Shown piece after piece: positions 1 through 9,446 of a stretch of 64,000 nucleotides of DNA. Every line of letters starts with the position of its first letter. The stretch's first letter is position 1. A program made the position numbers and the translations under genes. The notes beneath the pieces are model-generated. The model saw only the letters and a list, made by a program, of their open reading frames with translations. It searched no databases and was not told the origin of the DNA. Source of the stretch: Pseudomonas bubulae (GTDB taxonomy: Bacteria; Pseudomonadota; Gammaproteobacteria; Pseudomonadales; Pseudomonadaceae); contig NZ_CP146077.1 in assembly GCF_037023725.1 (NCBI RefSeq), forward strand, positions 3,385,001 through 3,449,000, in the 5' to 3' direction.

Positions 1-1
1 T

Positions 2-1729
2 ACGCCACACAACAACCTGATCGCGCTGGACGCCGATACCGGTAAAGAGTTGTGGAAGAACAACATCAATGCCAAGGCCGCCGTCTGGCAGCGTTGCCGT
101 GGCCTGGCGTACTTTGATGCCAGCGCCCCAGTCGCAGCACCCACCGATGGCAGCACCCCGGCCGCAGCCGTCACCGTTGCCCCGGGCGGGGCGTGCCAGC
201 GTCGCCTGCTGACCAATACCATCGATGCACGCCTGATCGCGGTAGATGCCGACACCGGCCAGTTCTGCCCGGATTTCGGCAGCAATGGCCAGGTTGATCT
301 CAAGGCCGGCCTGGGCAATGTGCCCGACTCCTACTACCAGTTGTCGTCGGCACCGTTGATGGCAGGTACCACGGTGGTGGTTGGCGGTCGCGTGGCTGAC
401 AACGTCCAGACCGATATGCCAGGTGGCGTGATCCGTGGTTTCGACGTAGTGACCGGCGCCATGCGCTGGGCCTTCGACCCGGGCAACCCGCAGGACAAGC
501 AAGCACCGGCAGAAGGCAAGACCTACGTTCGCAGCACGCCGAACAGCTGGGCACCGATGTCCTATGACCCGCTGATGAACACCGTATTCTTGCCGATGGG
601 CAGCTCGTCCACCGACATCTATGGTGTCGAACGTACCGAGCTGAACCACAAGTACGGTGCATCGGTACTGGCACTGAACGCCACCACTGGTGAAGAAAAA
701 TGGGTGTACCAGACCGTCCACAATGACTTGTGGGACTTCGATCTGCCGATGCAGCCAAGCCTGATCGACTTCGCCAAAGCGGACGGCAGCAAGGTCCCGG
801 CGGTAGTGATCGGCACCAAGGCCGGGCAGATTTTTGTCCTCGATCGCCACACCGGCCAGCCGCTGACCAAGGTTGAAGAAGTACCGGTCAAGGCCTCGAA
901 CATTCCGGACGAGCCCTACTCGCTGACCCAGCCAAAATCCGTGGGCATGCCACAGATTGGTGCGCAGACCCTGACTGAATCGGACATGTGGGGTGCAACC
1001 CCGTTTGATCAGATGCTGTGCCGTATTTCCTTCAAGAAGATGCGTTACGAAGGTCTGTACACCGCGCCGGGCACTGATGTGTCGTTGAGCTTCCCGGGTT
1101 CGCTGGGTGGCATGAACTGGGGCAGCCTGTCGACTGACCCGGTTCACGGCTTTATTTTCGTCAACGACATGCGCCTGGGCTTGTGGGTGCAGATGGTTCC
1201 GCAGCAAAAAGACGCCAAGGCCTCTTCTGGCGGTGAAGCCTTGAACACCGGCATGGGTGCAGTACCGCTCAAGGGCACGCCTTATGCGGTGAACAAAAAC
1301 CGCTTCCTGTCGGTAGCCGGTATTCCGTGCCAGGCCCCGCCTTTCGGTACGCTGACCGCCATTGACATGAAGACTCAGAAGGTCGCCTGGCAAGTACCGG
1401 TCGGTACCGTGCAGGACACCGGCCCGATGGGGATCAAGATGGGTCTGCAACTGCCGATCGGCATGCCGACATTGGGCGGTACCCTGTCGACACAAGGTGG
1501 CCTGGTGTTCATCGCTGGCACTCAAGACTTCTACCTGCGCGCTTTTAACTCGGCCAACGGTGAAGAAGCCTGGAAAGCCCGTTTGCCTGTTGGCAGCCAG
1601 GGCGGTCCGATGACCTTTGTTTCGCCTAAAACCGGCAAGCAATACATCGTGATCACCGCTGGTGGTGCCCGTCAGTCGCCGGATCGCGGTGACTACGTGA
1701 TCGCTTACGCACTGCCTGACAGCAACTAA
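2..1729 (+). CDS. gcd: Membrane-bound PQQ glucose dehydrogenase, 3' part (5' end outside window)
   Basis: The quinoprotein oxidises glucose to gluconolactone in the periplasm and passes electrons to ubiquinone. About 576 residues are present, read in frame from base 2. The family is about 800 residues, so the N-terminal membrane anchor (five helices) and the first propeller blades lie before the window. Repeated propeller strands of the type ALDADTGKELW, ALNATTGEEKW and AFNSANGEEAW are visible, and the C-terminal end (ITAGGARQSPDRGDY) is typical of Gcd. The frame is open from the left edge, so any internal start codon is not the true one. The gene ends 14 bp before a long REP array, which would receive the 3' end of its transcript. 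A related PQQ alcohol dehydrogenase is less likely because the C-terminal pattern is that of glucose dehydrogenase. Confidence 0.9.
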   Translation, partial: TPHNNLIALDADTGKELWKNNINAKAAVWQRCRGLAYFDASAPVAAPTDGSTPAAAVTVAPGGACQRRLLTNTIDARLIAVDADTGQFCPDFGSNGQVDLKAGLGNVPDSYYQLSSAPLMAGTTVVVGGRVADNVQTDMPGGVIRGFDVVTGAMRWAFDPGNPQDKQAPAEGKTYVRSTPNSWAPMSYDPLMNTVFLPMGSSSTDIYGVERTELNHKYGASVLALNATTGEEKWVYQTVHNDLWDFDLPMQPSLIDFAKADGSKVPAVVIGTKAGQIFVLDRHTGQPLTKVEEVPVKASNIPDEPYSLTQPKSVGMPQIGAQTLTESDMWGATPFDQMLCRISFKKMRYEGLYTAPGTDVSLSFPGSLGGMNWGSLSTDPVHGFIFVNDMRLGLWVQMVPQQKDAKASSGGEALNTGMGAVPLKGTPYAVNKNRFLSVAGIPCQAPPFGTLTAIDMKTQKVAWQVPVGTVQDTGPMGIKMGLQLPIGMPTLGGTLSTQGGLVFIAGTQDFYLRAFNSANGEEAWKARLPVGSQGGPMTFVSPKTGKQYIVITAGGARQSPDRGDYVIAYALPDSN

Positions 1730-1743
1730 GCACTGCCCTCCCC

Positions 1744-2635
1744 TGTGGGATCGGGCTTGCTCGCGATAGCAGCGCCTCGATCCTTCAGACAGACCGGGTT
1801 GCCTGCATCGCGGGCAAGCCCGACTCCCACACTGACCGCGCAAACCTTTTACTGTGGGAGCGGGCTTGCTCGCGATGGCAGCGCCTCGATCCTTCAGACA
1901 GACCGGGTCGCCTGCATCGCGGGCAAGCCCGGCTCCCACAATGACCGCGCTAACCTTTTACTGTGGGAGCGGGCTTGCTCGCGATAGCAGCGCCTATGTC
2001 CTTCAGACAAACCGGGTTGCCTGCATCGCGGGCAAGCCCGACTCCCACACTGACCGCGCTAACTTTTTACTGTGGGAGCGGACTTGCTCGCGATGGCAGC
2101 GCCTATGTCCTTCAGACAGACCGGGTTGCCTGCATCGCGGGCAAGCCCGGCTCCCACAATGACCGCGCTAACTTTTTACTGTGGAAGCGGGCTTGCTCGC
2201 GATAGCAGCGCCTCGGTCCTTCAGACAGACCGGGTTGCCTGCATCGCGGGCAAGCCCGACTCCCACACTGACCGCGCTAACTTTTTACTGTGGGAGCAGG
2301 CTTGCTCGCGATAGCAGCGCCTCGGTTCTTCAGACAAACCGGGTTGCCTGCATCGCGGGCAAGCCCGGCTCCCACACTGACCGCGCTAACTTTTTACTGT
2401 GGGAGCGGGCTTGCTCGCGATAGCAGCGCCTCGGTTCTTCAGACAAACCGGGTTGCCTTCATCGCGGGCAAGCCCGGCTCCCACACTGACCGCGCTAACC
2501 CTTTACTGTGGGAGCGGGCTTGCTCGCGATAGCAGCGCCTCGGTCCTTCAGACAGACCGGGTTGCCTGCATCGCGGGCAAGCCCGGTTCCCACAATGACC
2601 GCGCTAACTTTTTACTGTGGGAGCGGATTTGCTCA
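1744..2635. repeat. Tandem array of 109-bp REP doublets (BIMEs), 8 full copies plus a partial ninth
   Basis: Units start at 1744, 1853, 1962, 2071, 2180, 2289, 2398 and 2507, each exactly 109 bp, and a truncated copy starts at 2616. Each unit holds a forward REP (TGTGGGAGCGGGCTTGCTCG), a roughly 30-bp linker (CTTCAGACAGACCGGGTTGC), an inverted REP (GCGGGCAAGCCCGRCTCCCA) and a spacer of about 20 bp. Units differ at a few positions. Units 1 and 3 share one set of variants (GATAGC, GACTCCCACACTG) and units 2 and 4 another (GATGGC, GGCTCCCACAATG), which suggests duplication of a 218-bp pair. The array fills the whole gap between gcd and the TerC/CBS gene, and its partial copy enters the 3' end of that gene. 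Open frames inside it change frame at every unit, because 109 is not a multiple of 3, and are not genes. Confidence 0.97.
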
Positions 2636-4169
2636 GCAACACCCGCGTCACCCTCCGCTCTTCTACCTCGACTACGGTCAAGGTCCAGCCTTCCCACGTC
2701 AGCTTGTCGCCAATCATCGGCAGACGATCCAGTAAACTCATGACCATACCTGCAAGTGTCTGATAGTCATCCGTGGCCTTGGCTGCAAAGCCGATGTGCT
2801 GGCGAATCTGGCTCAGGTTCAAGGCGCCGCTGACCAGATAACCCTCCTCCTGGGCAACGATATTAGGCCCCTCTATCTCGCTGGCATCCGGCAGTTCACC
2901 AGCGATCGACTCGAGAATGTCAGTCATGGTCAGCAGGCCGATGAAGTCACCGAACTCGTTGATGACAAACGCAATGTGCGTCGACTCTTTACGCATCTGT
3001 TCCAGAGCGTTGAGAATCGTGAAGCTGTCCAGCAGATTGATGGCCTTGCGCGCCATCGCCTCCAGATCCGGTTCATGCCCCGCCAACAGCTCCTTGAGCA
3101 GCTCCTTTTTATGCACAAAGCCCAAGGGTTCATCTACCCGGCCATCCCGGATCAGGGGCAGTCGGGAATACGATGAATGCATCAGCTTTGTACGAATGAT
3201 CTCTGCCGAATCAGCCAGATCGATATGATCGATCTCGGCACGGGGCGTCATCACCGTGCGAATCGACCGTTCCGCCAGTTGCAATACGCCACTGATCATC
3301 ACGCGCTCGCGTCGATGGAAGACGTTCTGATGACTGCCACCGTCAAGCATGTCGGCAATCTCTTCGCCCACTTCATCAGCACTCAGGGTGCGCCCGCCAA
3401 GCAAGCGCATCACCGCATGGGCGGTGCGCTCGCGCATGGGCCGCAGGCCCTGCACGCTTTTCTTGCGGCGCGCACGGGCAATCTGGTTGAGTACTTCGAT
3501 CAGGATCGAGAAGCCGATGGCGGCGTACAGATAACCTTTCGGGATATGAAAGCCCAGGCCCTCGGCAGTCAGGCTGAAGCCGATCATCATCAAGAAGCCC
3601 AGGCACAGCATGATCACCGTAGGGTGACTGTTGACGAAGTGGGTCAACGGTTTGCTGGCGATGATCATCAGGCCGATCGAGAACACCACGGCGATCATCA
3701 TCACCGACAGATGTTCAACCATGCCTACCGCGGTAATCACCGCGTCCAGGGAAAACACCGCGTCGAGCACGACAATCTGCGCCACAATCGGCCAGAACAT
3801 GGCATAGCCCAGCGCCGATGAGCGCTCGGCCACATGCCCTTCCAGGCGCTCATGCAACTCCATCGTGGCCTTGAACAACAGGAACAAGCCGCCGAACAGC
3901 ATGATCAGGTCGCGCCCCGAGAACGCTTTGTCGAAGACTTCGAACAAAGGCTGCGTCAGCGTGACCATCCACGAGATGCTGGCCAGCAGGCCCAGGCGCA
4001 TGACCAGGGCCAGCGTCAGGCCGATGACCCGGGCACGGTCGCGCTGCTCCGGCGGCAGTTTGTCGGCGAGGATGGCGATAAACACCAGGTTATCAATACC
4101 CAGTACCAGTTCCAGCACAATCAGGGTCAACAGGCCGAGCCAGGCCGTGGGATCTGCAATCCATTCCAT
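2604..4169 (-). CDS. TerC-family integral membrane protein with CBS pair and CorC/HlyC domain (YoaE/YegH type)
   Basis: This is an inner-membrane protein of 521 residues, close to the length of E. coli YoaE and YegH. An N-terminal TerC-like domain of several helices (about residues 10-230; [19 protein letters not shown] carries the typical LGIDN motif) is followed by a CBS pair (about 290-420; [12 protein letters not shown]) and a CorC/HlyC transporter-associated domain (about 435-515). The family is linked to metal-ion handling and its exact substrate is unknown. The last ten or so codons and the stop fall inside the partial ninth REP unit, so the C-terminal tail after RVTRVLLSK is REP-derived. 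Confidence is high for the family and low for the substrate. The gene stands alone on its strand. Confidence 0.9.
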   Translation of the reverse strand: MEWIADPTAWLGLLTLIVLELVLGIDNLVFIAILADKLPPEQRDRARVIGLTLALVMRLGLLASISWMVTLTQPLFEVFDKAFSGRDLIMLFGGLFLLFKATMELHERLEGHVAERSSALGYAMFWPIVAQIVVLDAVFSLDAVITAVGMVEHLSVMMIAVVFSIGLMIIASKPLTHFVNSHPTVIMLCLGFLMMIGFSLTAEGLGFHIPKGYLYAAIGFSILIEVLNQIARARRKKSVQGLRPMRERTAHAVMRLLGGRTLSADEVGEEIADMLDGGSHQNVFHRRERVMISGVLQLAERSIRTVMTPRAEIDHIDLADSAEIIRTKLMHSSYSRLPLIRDGRVDEPLGFVHKKELLKELLAGHEPDLEAMARKAINLLDSFTILNALEQMRKESTHIAFVINEFGDFIGLLTMTDILESIAGELPDASEIEGPNIVAQEEGYLVSGALNLSQIRQHIGFAAKATDDYQTLAGMVMSLLDRLPMIGDKLTWEGWTLTVVEVEERRVTRVLLSKSAPTVKS

Positions 4170-4430
4170 AGGTATCAGTCAATCTCACGAAGGTGCTGGG
4201 TTAACGGCGAGCGCGCACAGACAAGCGCAGCAGCAGAGGTGCTGGCGCTAAACAGAGGGCGGGGAATGGGTAACGCGTGCTCGATTGCGAGGATCAAGCC
4301 TGGGGCAAGCGCAGATTCAAAACTGCGACTGGGTGGTTCCTGAAGGGTGTTCATACAAGCCTTTAGTGAATTGGGGATGCAATCCTACAGCGATTAAACT
4401 CATTTCCTGCTAGCGGACTTATTACAAAAT

Positions 4431-5327
4431 TTAACAAGTTCTCCCTCCTCCGCCTTGCTCGACCTGACTGGCGAACCATTGCAGCACCGCCGGACACGCC
4501 GGATGCAAGTCTGCAGCAAGTTGCAGGCACAACGAATAGTTACCACCGGTTTTCAACGGCTCACCAAACGGAATCACCAGTGCCCCGCGTTGAATGGACT
4601 CCGCCGCCAGGGTCATGTCCGTGACCGCCACCCCCAAGCCACGCGCGGCAGCATCGAGGGCCAGCTCATCGAGATTGAACGGGATATGCCGATAGCTGTG
4701 CAGCGGCTTGCCGTCATTGGCGGCTAGCCAGTCGTGCCAGGCTTGCTGGTCGGCCGAGCGATGCAACAGCGCAAAGCGCAGCAGATCTTCCATCGACGCC
4801 AGCGGCCCCAGGCTGGGTGCACACACTGGCACCAGAGCCTCATCGAATAAAGCCATGCAGGCCGGGTCAGTGGAGGGTCGGGGCAAGTACAGGATGTAGG
4901 CATCGCTGTCGCTGGCCGGTTCGACAACCTCGGTGGCGACCGTTTCAATCGACAAGGCTATGTCCGGGTGCTGCAAGTAAAAGTCACTGAGTTTGGGCAG
5001 TAACCAGCGCACGGCCAGCGATACATGCATGCGGATACGGAACGGTCGCTTTTGCGGCGACAAACGATCTTCCAGCAGCTTTAACTGTTCAAGAATGCCG
5101 CGGGCACTGGCCAGCACCTGTTCGCCTTCGACGGTCATGCGCACGCTGCGACTGGTTCTGACAAACAACGTCACACCAAAGTGAGCTTCCAGTTGCTGGA
5201 TTTTCCGGCTGATAGCGCTTTGGGTCAGACACAGCGTTTGCGCCGCCTGGGTGAAGCTGCCCGATTCAGCCACCTCCACCAGTGCCTGCAAACCCTGCAA
5301 CGAGGGTACGTGACGAACCTTATCCAT
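4431..5327 (-). CDS. LysR-family transcriptional regulator
   Basis: The 298-residue protein has an N-terminal winged helix (about residues 8-67; SFTQAAQTLCLTQSAISRKI) and a LysR substrate-binding domain. The architecture resembles the GcvA/AmpR side of the family. It is divergent from the flavoprotein gene at 5484, with about 156 bp between the starts, so it probably controls the flavoprotein and polyamine-binding pair and itself. The inducer is not evident, and an amine or polyamine is an inference from context. No convincing terminator was seen between its end and the TerC/CBS gene (4170-4430 holds no gene). Confidence 0.9.
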   Translation of the reverse strand: MDKVRHVPSLQGLQALVEVAESGSFTQAAQTLCLTQSAISRKIQQLEAHFGVTLFVRTSRSVRMTVEGEQVLASARGILEQLKLLEDRLSPQKRPFRIRMHVSLAVRWLLPKLSDFYLQHPDIALSIETVATEVVEPASDSDAYILYLPRPSTDPACMALFDEALVPVCAPSLGPLASMEDLLRFALLHRSADQQAWHDWLAANDGKPLHSYRHIPFNLDELALDAAARGLGVAVTDMTLAAESIQRGALVIPFGEPLKTGGNYSLCLQLAADLHPACPAVLQWFASQVEQGGGGRTC

Positions 5328-5483
5328 GTTTTTTTTGCATCAATCAATGAATTAATAGCGTTGGTTATATCACTTGGTACCGCCTAAATTCCATTCATAA
5401 CCAGCGCCAGCAACGGCCAGCCATGCAATTAGCGCATGTATTCAAAGGCCGGGCAGCCCCCTGACCGGCAAATGAGGTGAAAC

Positions 5484-6785
5484 GTGAAGAATGAATGTGG
5501 CTGGATTGCCCTGGCAGGAAGCTCCCCCCTCCGTGATCACCTCAAAGGCATCGAGAAAGCCGACTGGTTGATTATCGGTGCGGGCATTACCGGCCTCAGT
5601 GCGGCCCATTCCCTGGCGCAATTGCACCCGCAAGCTCGCATTCTGATTGTCGACAGGCAACGTGCAGCCCAAGGGGCATCAGCACGCAACTCCGGTTACG
5701 CGGTGGCCCATGAAAACCCGGCGGATGACGAGCTGATCGGCAAGGGTGGATTTGCCGGCTATGCCGTGGACTCGACAATCGGCCAGGCGGCCGGTGATGA
5801 AGTGCGCATGCGCATTGCGCGCCACGGCATCGACTGCGAGTACCGGGATTCGGGTTACTACTTCGCCGTCAACGACCCGGGCAAATTGACCCAGGTTGAG
5901 GCCAAGCTCAAAACCCTGCATGCAGTCGGCGCATCTGCACACTTTCTGGAAGGCGCGCAACTGGCGCAGACACTCGGCACCCGCCATTACCAGGCGGCCA
6001 TCTGGTGCGGCAATGGCAATGCGTTGTTGCAGCCGGCGAAATACGTCAAGGGTCTGCTGGATGCCTTGCCGGCCAATGTCAGCCTTTTTGAAAACACCGA
6101 CATCATCGGGCTTGAACGCCTGAGTGGCGGACGCATTCGGGCCAAGGGTATCCAGGGCAGCATTGAAGCCGCACAGGTACTGGTATGCCTGAATGCCTTT
6201 ATCCCCCGCGCCGGGATCGACAACAGCGCAACCTTCCCGATGGAGCTCAGCGCCAGCCTCACCCGCCCCCTGAGCGACAAGGAGTATCAGGCCATCGGCA
6301 GTGTCGAGCCCTGGGGCGTACTGTCGACGAGGCCGCTGGGCGCCACGGTGCGACTGACTCCGGATCGGCGGGTAATGATCCGCAATACCGCGGAATACCG
6401 TACGCGCGATTTGTCCGGCAGTGACTTGTCACTGCGTCGAAAACACCATGCACTGGGCCTGCAACGTCGCTTCCCCGGGCTCGGTGAGCAAGACATCCGC
6501 TACACCTGGACCGGCCATCTGAGCGCTACCCGCAGTGGCCAGCCGTACTTTGCCAAGGTCGAGGAAGGCATCTATGCCGTGGCGGGCTGCAATGGCTCCG
6601 GGGTTGCCCGCGGCACGCTGTGGGGCCGTCTGCTCGCAGAGCTGGCCTGTGGCGCCAGCTCGCCCCTGCTGCAGTCGGTCATGGACAGAGCGCAGCCGGG
6701 CTGGTTGCCGCCACGGCCATTTTTTGACGTCGGTGCAGCGCTGCGCATGCGCATGGAAGCCCTCAGAGCCAAAACAGAAATCTGA
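5484..6785 (+). CDS. FAD-dependent amine oxidoreductase (DAO family, PuuB-like)
   Basis: The 433-residue protein has an N-terminal dinucleotide-binding motif (IIGAGITGLSAAHSLAQ, about residues 31-47) and an ASARNSGY stretch as in gamma-glutamylputrescine oxidase and related DAO-family enzymes. A C-terminal FAD-contact segment (AGCNGSGVARGTLWGRLLA) is present. The likely reaction is oxidative deamination of an amine or gamma-glutamyl-polyamine, with FAD reduction. The GTG start at 5484 is preceded by GAGGTG at 4 bp. It is followed 50 bp downstream by a polyamine-type binding protein, which supports an amine substrate. No glutamylpolyamine synthetase or aminotransferase gene is nearby, so the pathway cannot be completed from this locus. 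Confidence 0.8.
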   Translation: MKNECGWIALAGSSPLRDHLKGIEKADWLIIGAGITGLSAAHSLAQLHPQARILIVDRQRAAQGASARNSGYAVAHENPADDELIGKGGFAGYAVDSTIGQAAGDEVRMRIARHGIDCEYRDSGYYFAVNDPGKLTQVEAKLKTLHAVGASAHFLEGAQLAQTLGTRHYQAAIWCGNGNALLQPAKYVKGLLDALPANVSLFENTDIIGLERLSGGRIRAKGIQGSIEAAQVLVCLNAFIPRAGIDNSATFPMELSASLTRPLSDKEYQAIGSVEPWGVLSTRPLGATVRLTPDRRVMIRNTAEYRTRDLSGSDLSLRRKHHALGLQRRFPGLGEQDIRYTWTGHLSATRSGQPYFAKVEEGIYAVAGCNGSGVARGTLWGRLLAELACGASSPLLQSVMDRAQPGWLPPRPFFDVGAALRMRMEALRAKTEI

Positions 6786-6835
6786 ACACCCTCACACCAC
6801 AAAAGAATAAAAGCTCCTTGAAAAGGTGATTGAAC

Positions 6836-7924
6836 ATGAACATCAGCCCGGTTTCCCTTGCGGTCATGCTCGCCGCGTTTTCGGCCGTCAGCCACGCCGA
6901 CGAGAGCGTGAATATTTCCAACTGGAACGGCTATATTGCCGACGACACCCTGACCACCTTCACCAAGGAAACAGGGATCAAGGCGACCTACGATATTCAC
7001 GACAGCAATGAAGTGCTGGAATCCAAGTTGATGACCGGTAATACCGGCTATGACGTGGTCAGCCCTTCGAACCACTTTATGTCCCGCCTGATCAAGGCCG
7101 GTGCCATCCAGAAACTGGACAGGAGCCAGTTGCCAAACTGGAAGAACCTGGATCCGGTGTTAATGAACAAACTGGAAGCCAACGATCCCGGCAATCAGTA
7201 CGGCTACCCCTACATGTGGGGCACGGCGGGGATCGGCTACAACGTCGAGAAGATCAAGGCGATTTTTGGTACCACGGATGTCACCCGCTCTTGGAGCCTG
7301 TTTTTCGATGAAAACAACATCAAAAAACTGAGCCAGTGCGGTGTGGCGATTATCGACAATCCGACGCAAGTGTTGCCGATCACTCTCAACTACCTGGGCT
7401 TGCCGCACCATAGTCATGAGCCTGAGGACTACAAGAAAGCCGAAGCGGCGCTGCTGAAAATACGACCTTATGTTCAGTATTTTCATGCATCCAAATACAT
7501 CAGTGATCTGGCCAACGGCAATATCTGTGCGGTGATCGGCTTCAACGGTGATGTGGTACAGGCTGCGGCAAGTGCGCGGGAAGCCGGGAACGGGATCGAC
7601 ATTGCGTATTCGATCCCAAAGGAAGGTTCGACGTTATGGCTGGACATGGTGGTCATGCCCAAGAGCGCGCCCCATGAAAAAAATGCCTACACCTACATGA
7701 ACTACCTGCTGACCCCGCAAGTGATTGCCACTATCAGCAACCATATCCACTACGCCAACCCCAACCAGGCGGCAGACCCGTACCTTGCGCCGGACGTGAA
7801 ACAGGACCCGGCGATCTACCCGTCCAGTGAAGTGATCGACACCCTGTTCACCGTGGAAGACCTGCCGGCCAAAATCGCCCGTCTGAGCACCCGTTTGTGG
7901 ACCAAGCTCAAGACCAATACGTGA
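6836..7924 (+). CDS. Periplasmic polyamine-binding protein (PotF/SpuD-like), orphan
   Basis: This is a periplasmic solute-binding protein for polyamines or related amines. The ATG at 6836, with AAGGTG about 8 bp upstream, gives a clear signal peptide (MNISPVSLAVMLAAFSAVSH, cleaved before DESVNISNWN). The mature start VNISNWNGYIADDTL, together with GYPYMWGTAGIGYN and the later ANGNICAVIGFNGDV, is typical of PotF. Length (362 residues) fits the family. The permease and ATPase genes expected of a Pot transporter are absent on both sides, so this protein must use a transporter encoded elsewhere or act in sensing. It is probably cotranscribed with the FAD oxidoreductase upstream. Confidence 0.88.
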   Translation: MNISPVSLAVMLAAFSAVSHADESVNISNWNGYIADDTLTTFTKETGIKATYDIHDSNEVLESKLMTGNTGYDVVSPSNHFMSRLIKAGAIQKLDRSQLPNWKNLDPVLMNKLEANDPGNQYGYPYMWGTAGIGYNVEKIKAIFGTTDVTRSWSLFFDENNIKKLSQCGVAIIDNPTQVLPITLNYLGLPHHSHEPEDYKKAEAALLKIRPYVQYFHASKYISDLANGNICAVIGFNGDVVQAAASAREAGNGIDIAYSIPKEGSTLWLDMVVMPKSAPHEKNAYTYMNYLLTPQVIATISNHIHYANPNQAADPYLAPDVKQDPAIYPSSEVIDTLFTVEDLPAKIARLSTRLWTKLKTNT

Positions 7925-7927
7925 TAT

Positions 7928-8125
7928 TCAATGGTGTGTGCTCGGCTGCCTTGGCCCGGCAACCAGCCACGCCAGCATGCCCAGCAACGGCGCGAAGATG
8001 ATAATGGCAATCCACATCAGCCGGCTGCTTGACCGTGCCCCACTTTTCATCACCCCGCGGATTGCCCAGAGCTCCAGCAGCACCAGAATAATTGCCAGTA
8101 CCACCCATATGGTTTCGATTTGCAT
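7928..8125 (-). CDS. Small PLDc_N-domain membrane protein
   Basis: The 65-residue protein has two hydrophobic helices (about residues 5-24 and 36-58; ETIWVVLAIILVLLELWAI and the WIAIIIFAPLLGMLAWLVAG region). This is the layout of the phospholipase D nuclease N-terminal (PLDc_N) domain found at the front of cardiolipin synthases and as a free small protein in many bacteria. No catalytic HKD domain is attached. Function is unknown. The gene ends 3 bp from the end of the convergent polyamine-binding protein gene. Confidence 0.75.
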   Translation of the reverse strand: MQIETIWVVLAIILVLLELWAIRGVMKSGARSSSRLMWIAIIIFAPLLGMLAWLVAGPRQPSTHH

Positions 8126-8208
8126 GCGCGACCTCCTGTGGTTGTTAAACGTTAGGCGGGGAGATGGCGCGAGGGTTCATTAATTCTTAAAACCGCCAAC
8201 CGTTGCGC

Positions 8209-9177
8209 TTACAACAGGAAGCGGTCGGTCACATTGCGCCGCTCGTTGTCATCGCGCACGTCATAGCTGACGGTGGTGGCAATGTTGGCGTGGTGCGCCA
8301 GCTTCTGTGCGATCGACACGTCGTACTCTTCAATCACCCGGGTAATGAACGAGCGACGAAAATCATGGGGCATGATGTCGACCCCTACCTGCCTGCCCCG
8401 CTGCTTGGCGATATAATAGATCGCATGTTTGGTCAGGCGATCACGAGTGATATGGTTGCCGCGGCGGATGCGATTGAACAAAAAGGTGTCATCACTGACC
8501 CCGTCCGGCAGGTTCGCCCGGCGGAACGCCAGCCACTCTTCCAGTTTTTCGAAAGCCCAGGCCGGTGCAAACTTGATCAGTTCCTTGTTGCCCTTGCCCA
8601 GCACCTGCAAGCTGCGCTGTTCTACATCGACCTGCCACAGGTCCATATTCACCGACTCGGACTTGCGCATCCCCGAGCCATACAGAATTGCGATGATCGC
8701 CGCGTCCCTGAGCCCTTGCGGACGGGGGTCTGCGGCACAGACGTCCATCAGCTCGCGAATCAGATTGCGCCGCAGGTTACGCCCCTTGACCAGCCGCGAA
8801 CCGCCTCCCGCCTTGACTGCGCGTATCTTGAGCAAATGATCCTGAGTGATCAGGTTTTGTTGCCAGGCCTGATTCATCACGCCGCGAATGGCGTTGACAT
8901 AGAGCGATGAGGTATTTGGCGCGTAACCGTCTTCACGCAACGCCGCCACCAGTGCGGTGATATGCCCCGGTTGCAGTTGATGCCAGGGGAATTCATCAAT
9001 CGCCACGTCTTCAGCGCCCAGGCGGTCTGCCGCTTCCTGCAAGACATAACGCATGGTCTGGCGGCTGGACGGCGCCAGCCGCTGAAGATAAAGCGCCACA
9101 GGCGTTTGCACCGGGTTTAACACCAAGGAAGAAAGCGGCGGTAGCGGGGAGTCAATCGTAGACAAAACCAATCTCAT
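8209..9177 (-). CDS. Stand-alone tyrosine-type site-specific recombinase
   Basis: The 322-residue protein has a SAM-like DNA-binding N-terminal half (about 25-110) and a C-terminal catalytic domain. The catalytic residues can be picked out: Arg in YGSGMRKSE (about 180), Lys in LGKGNKE, His-x-x-Arg in MPHDFRRSF (about 269-274), His in LAHHANIATT and the nucleophilic Tyr in VSYDVRD. All are present, so it should be active. It is not adjacent to phage genes, an integron cassette array, a tRNA gene or its own excisionase, and its neighbours are ordinary chromosomal genes. Its role (islet integrase, inversion or resolution) cannot be decided from the sequence. Confidence 0.88.
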   Translation of the reverse strand: MRLVLSTIDSPLPPLSSLVLNPVQTPVALYLQRLAPSSRQTMRYVLQEAADRLGAEDVAIDEFPWHQLQPGHITALVAALREDGYAPNTSSLYVNAIRGVMNQAWQQNLITQDHLLKIRAVKAGGGSRLVKGRNLRRNLIRELMDVCAADPRPQGLRDAAIIAILYGSGMRKSESVNMDLWQVDVEQRSLQVLGKGNKELIKFAPAWAFEKLEEWLAFRRANLPDGVSDDTFLFNRIRRGNHITRDRLTKHAIYYIAKQRGRQVGVDIMPHDFRRSFITRVIEEYDVSIAQKLAHHANIATTVSYDVRDDNERRNVTDRFLL

Positions 9178-9446
9178 TACAGGCAGAAACAGTTCGCAAT
9201 ATACCCCATGCGGCGGGGATTTCCGCGTTTAGCGCATTAACGCCAACCTACTCGCGAATTGCATGACCTGGGCGCGGCATACATGCATTCTGCACGAATA
9301 GAAACGTCAGCTTTGAAACTTAACTAATTGATTTTTATTAATTTTATATCGTCCGTTCAAGTTGGTACAGCTAATGCAATATTCACCCCTGAGGGTCGCA
9401 TGCATAAAGGCCCATCCCTATCCGTGAAAGAGACAGGTGAGTGAAT

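Noticed and set aside
1744..2635. CRISPR-like array
   Set aside because: The whole 109-bp unit is repeated, with no unique spacers, and each unit is an inverted REP pair; no cas genes are near.
1745..2743. Ladder of 80-114-residue open frames at 109-bp steps
   Set aside because: They arise from the REP array; period 109 changes the frame in each unit, there is no Shine-Dalgarno, and the products are only repeat translations.
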